Positions 7,335 to 7,560 of a stretch of 7,560 nt of DNA are shown here, piece by piece (within the stretch, counting starts at the first letter, position 1; each line of letters begins with the position of its first letter). A model generated the notes under the pieces. The model was not told the origin of the DNA and ran no database searches. It saw nothing but the letters and a program-made list of their open reading frames with translations. Source of the stretch: an uncultured Collinsella sp. (lineage in GTDB: Bacteria; Actinomycetota; Coriobacteriia; Coriobacteriales; Coriobacteriaceae); assembly GCA_902490325.1 (NCBI GenBank), contig CABUDJ010000079.1, positions 1 to 7,560 of the forward strand, read 5' to 3'. Made by a program: the position numbers and the translations under genes.

Positions 7335-7363
7335 AATATACCGGATGTGAGTAAATCGACTCA
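7335..7363 (-). promoter_or_regulatory. Candidate promoter of the nuclease gene
   Basis: On the minus strand TATATT (7340 down to 7335) is a good -10 box, 55 nt before the start codon. The -35 position (7358-7363) holds only the weak TGAGTC. It overlaps a small inverted repeat, TGAGT-N6-ACTCA (7348-7363), which could bind a regulator that compensates for the weak -35. Confidence 0.3.
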
Positions 7364-7382
7364 TGCTCGGTGCGCGTCATAT

Positions 7383-7452
7383 GCAAACGTGTACATCACA
7401 CTCCAAAGATGTCAAAAAATGTCGTTTTTGGAGGGTGATGTACATGTTTGGG
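7383..7452. repeat. Long hairpin repeat, copy 2 (upstream of the nuclease gene)
   Basis: Positions 7384-7407 pair with 7427-7450: 24-nt arms with one A-G mismatch (7400/7434) and one G-T wobble. The stem extends inward through 7411/7423. It matches copy 1 (6181-6250) at 61 of 70 bases with no gap and lies in the same orientation, exactly 1202 bp away. It sits 103 nt upstream of the nuclease start codon. No target-site duplication is obvious around either copy. Confidence 0.9.
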
Positions 7453-7506
7453 GATCCGGGTTGATGCTGAACGTGATGAGGGCGTGGCTGAATAGGAGGG
7501 ATGTCC

Positions 7507-7531
7507 AAATTTTGAGCGAAGCTCAAAATTT
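7507..7531. terminator. Perfect A/T-based hairpin at the right edge, possible bidirectional terminator
   Basis: AAATTTTGAGC (7507-7517) and GCTCAAAATTT (7521-7531) form a perfect 11-bp hairpin with a GAA loop. The A-rich and T-rich bases suit bidirectional termination. No plus-strand gene precedes it, so it may terminate a minus-strand gene lying beyond the window, or be part of a dispersed element together with the next hairpin. Confidence 0.5.
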
Positions 7532-7535
7532 ATCC

Positions 7536-7553
7536 GGTCGGCTTACGCCGACC
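7536..7553. repeat. Second perfect hairpin at the right edge
   Basis: GGTCGGC (7536-7542) and GCCGACC (7547-7553) pair perfectly around the loop TTAC, only 4 nt after the previous hairpin. The tandem arrangement of an A/T-based and a G/C-based hairpin suggests a structured non-coding or repeat element. It is close to the window end and may continue. Confidence 0.55.
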
Positions 7554-7560
7554 GCGAGGG

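Noticed and set aside
6179..7452. The two repeats as a CRISPR array
   Set aside because: There are only two copies, 1.2 kb apart with a gene between them, each is a long hairpin, and there are no spacers or cas genes.
6179..7452. A conventional insertion sequence made of the nuclease gene and the repeats
   Set aside because: The protein has no transposase motif, the repeats are direct rather than terminal inverted copies, and no target duplication is visible.
7495..7515. GGAGGG directly followed by ATG at 7501
   Set aside because: There is no spacing between the binding site and the ATG, and the frame stops after four codons.
7461..7560. Open frame running off the right edge (in-frame ATGs at 7464 and 7476)
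   Set aside because: It is only about 33 codons long, has no good ribosome binding site, and is translated through two perfect hairpins, so non-coding repeat sequence is more likely. An extended window would settle it.

Overview
The window looks like the chromosome of a high-GC, low-branching actinobacterium. Coriobacteriia, and a Collinsella-like gut organism in particular, is my best guess. This is inference from gene content, strong G/C third-position bias and protein flavour, since no marker gene allows a firm assignment. Most of the window is ordinary housekeeping sequence. Accessory-looking material lies at the right end, and an unidentified structured element lies at the left edge.

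Left part (1-560): a rod-shaped, almost fully self-complementary 130-nt element (6-135) comes first. A good promoter follows, then a tRNA cluster in the order Ile(GAT)-Ala(TGC)-Ile(GAT), all with encoded CCA. The two tRNA-Ile copies are identical. A perfect 16-bp inverted repeat sits between the first tRNA-Ile and tRNA-Ala, and a canonical terminator closes the cluster.

Plus-strand block (560-4060): a bifunctional-nuclease-domain (DUF151) protein, a small two-helix membrane protein and a small acidic protein of unknown function are spaced like an operon. The translational GTPase gene typA/bipA follows after a 117-nt gap and ends at a strong terminator.

Minus-strand block (4060-6110): two membrane genes run toward typA. 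One encodes a secreted or membrane-anchored protein with a bactofilin-like repeat region and several C-terminal membrane helices. The other, upstream of it, encodes a TRIC/UPF0126-family channel-like protein that starts at TTG. A perfect 8-bp inverted repeat sits just upstream of the ribosome binding site of the first.

Right part (6110-7560): a solitary minus-strand gene encodes a protein with a C-terminal DUF559/Vsr-like endonuclease domain. Its putative catalytic residues are intact and its codon use is less GC-biased than typA. It is bracketed by two 70-bp elements in the same orientation, 61/70 identical without gaps, each itself a long near-perfect hairpin. This repeat-nuclease-repeat arrangement is the most interesting thing in the window. 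Two further strong hairpins lie at the right edge.
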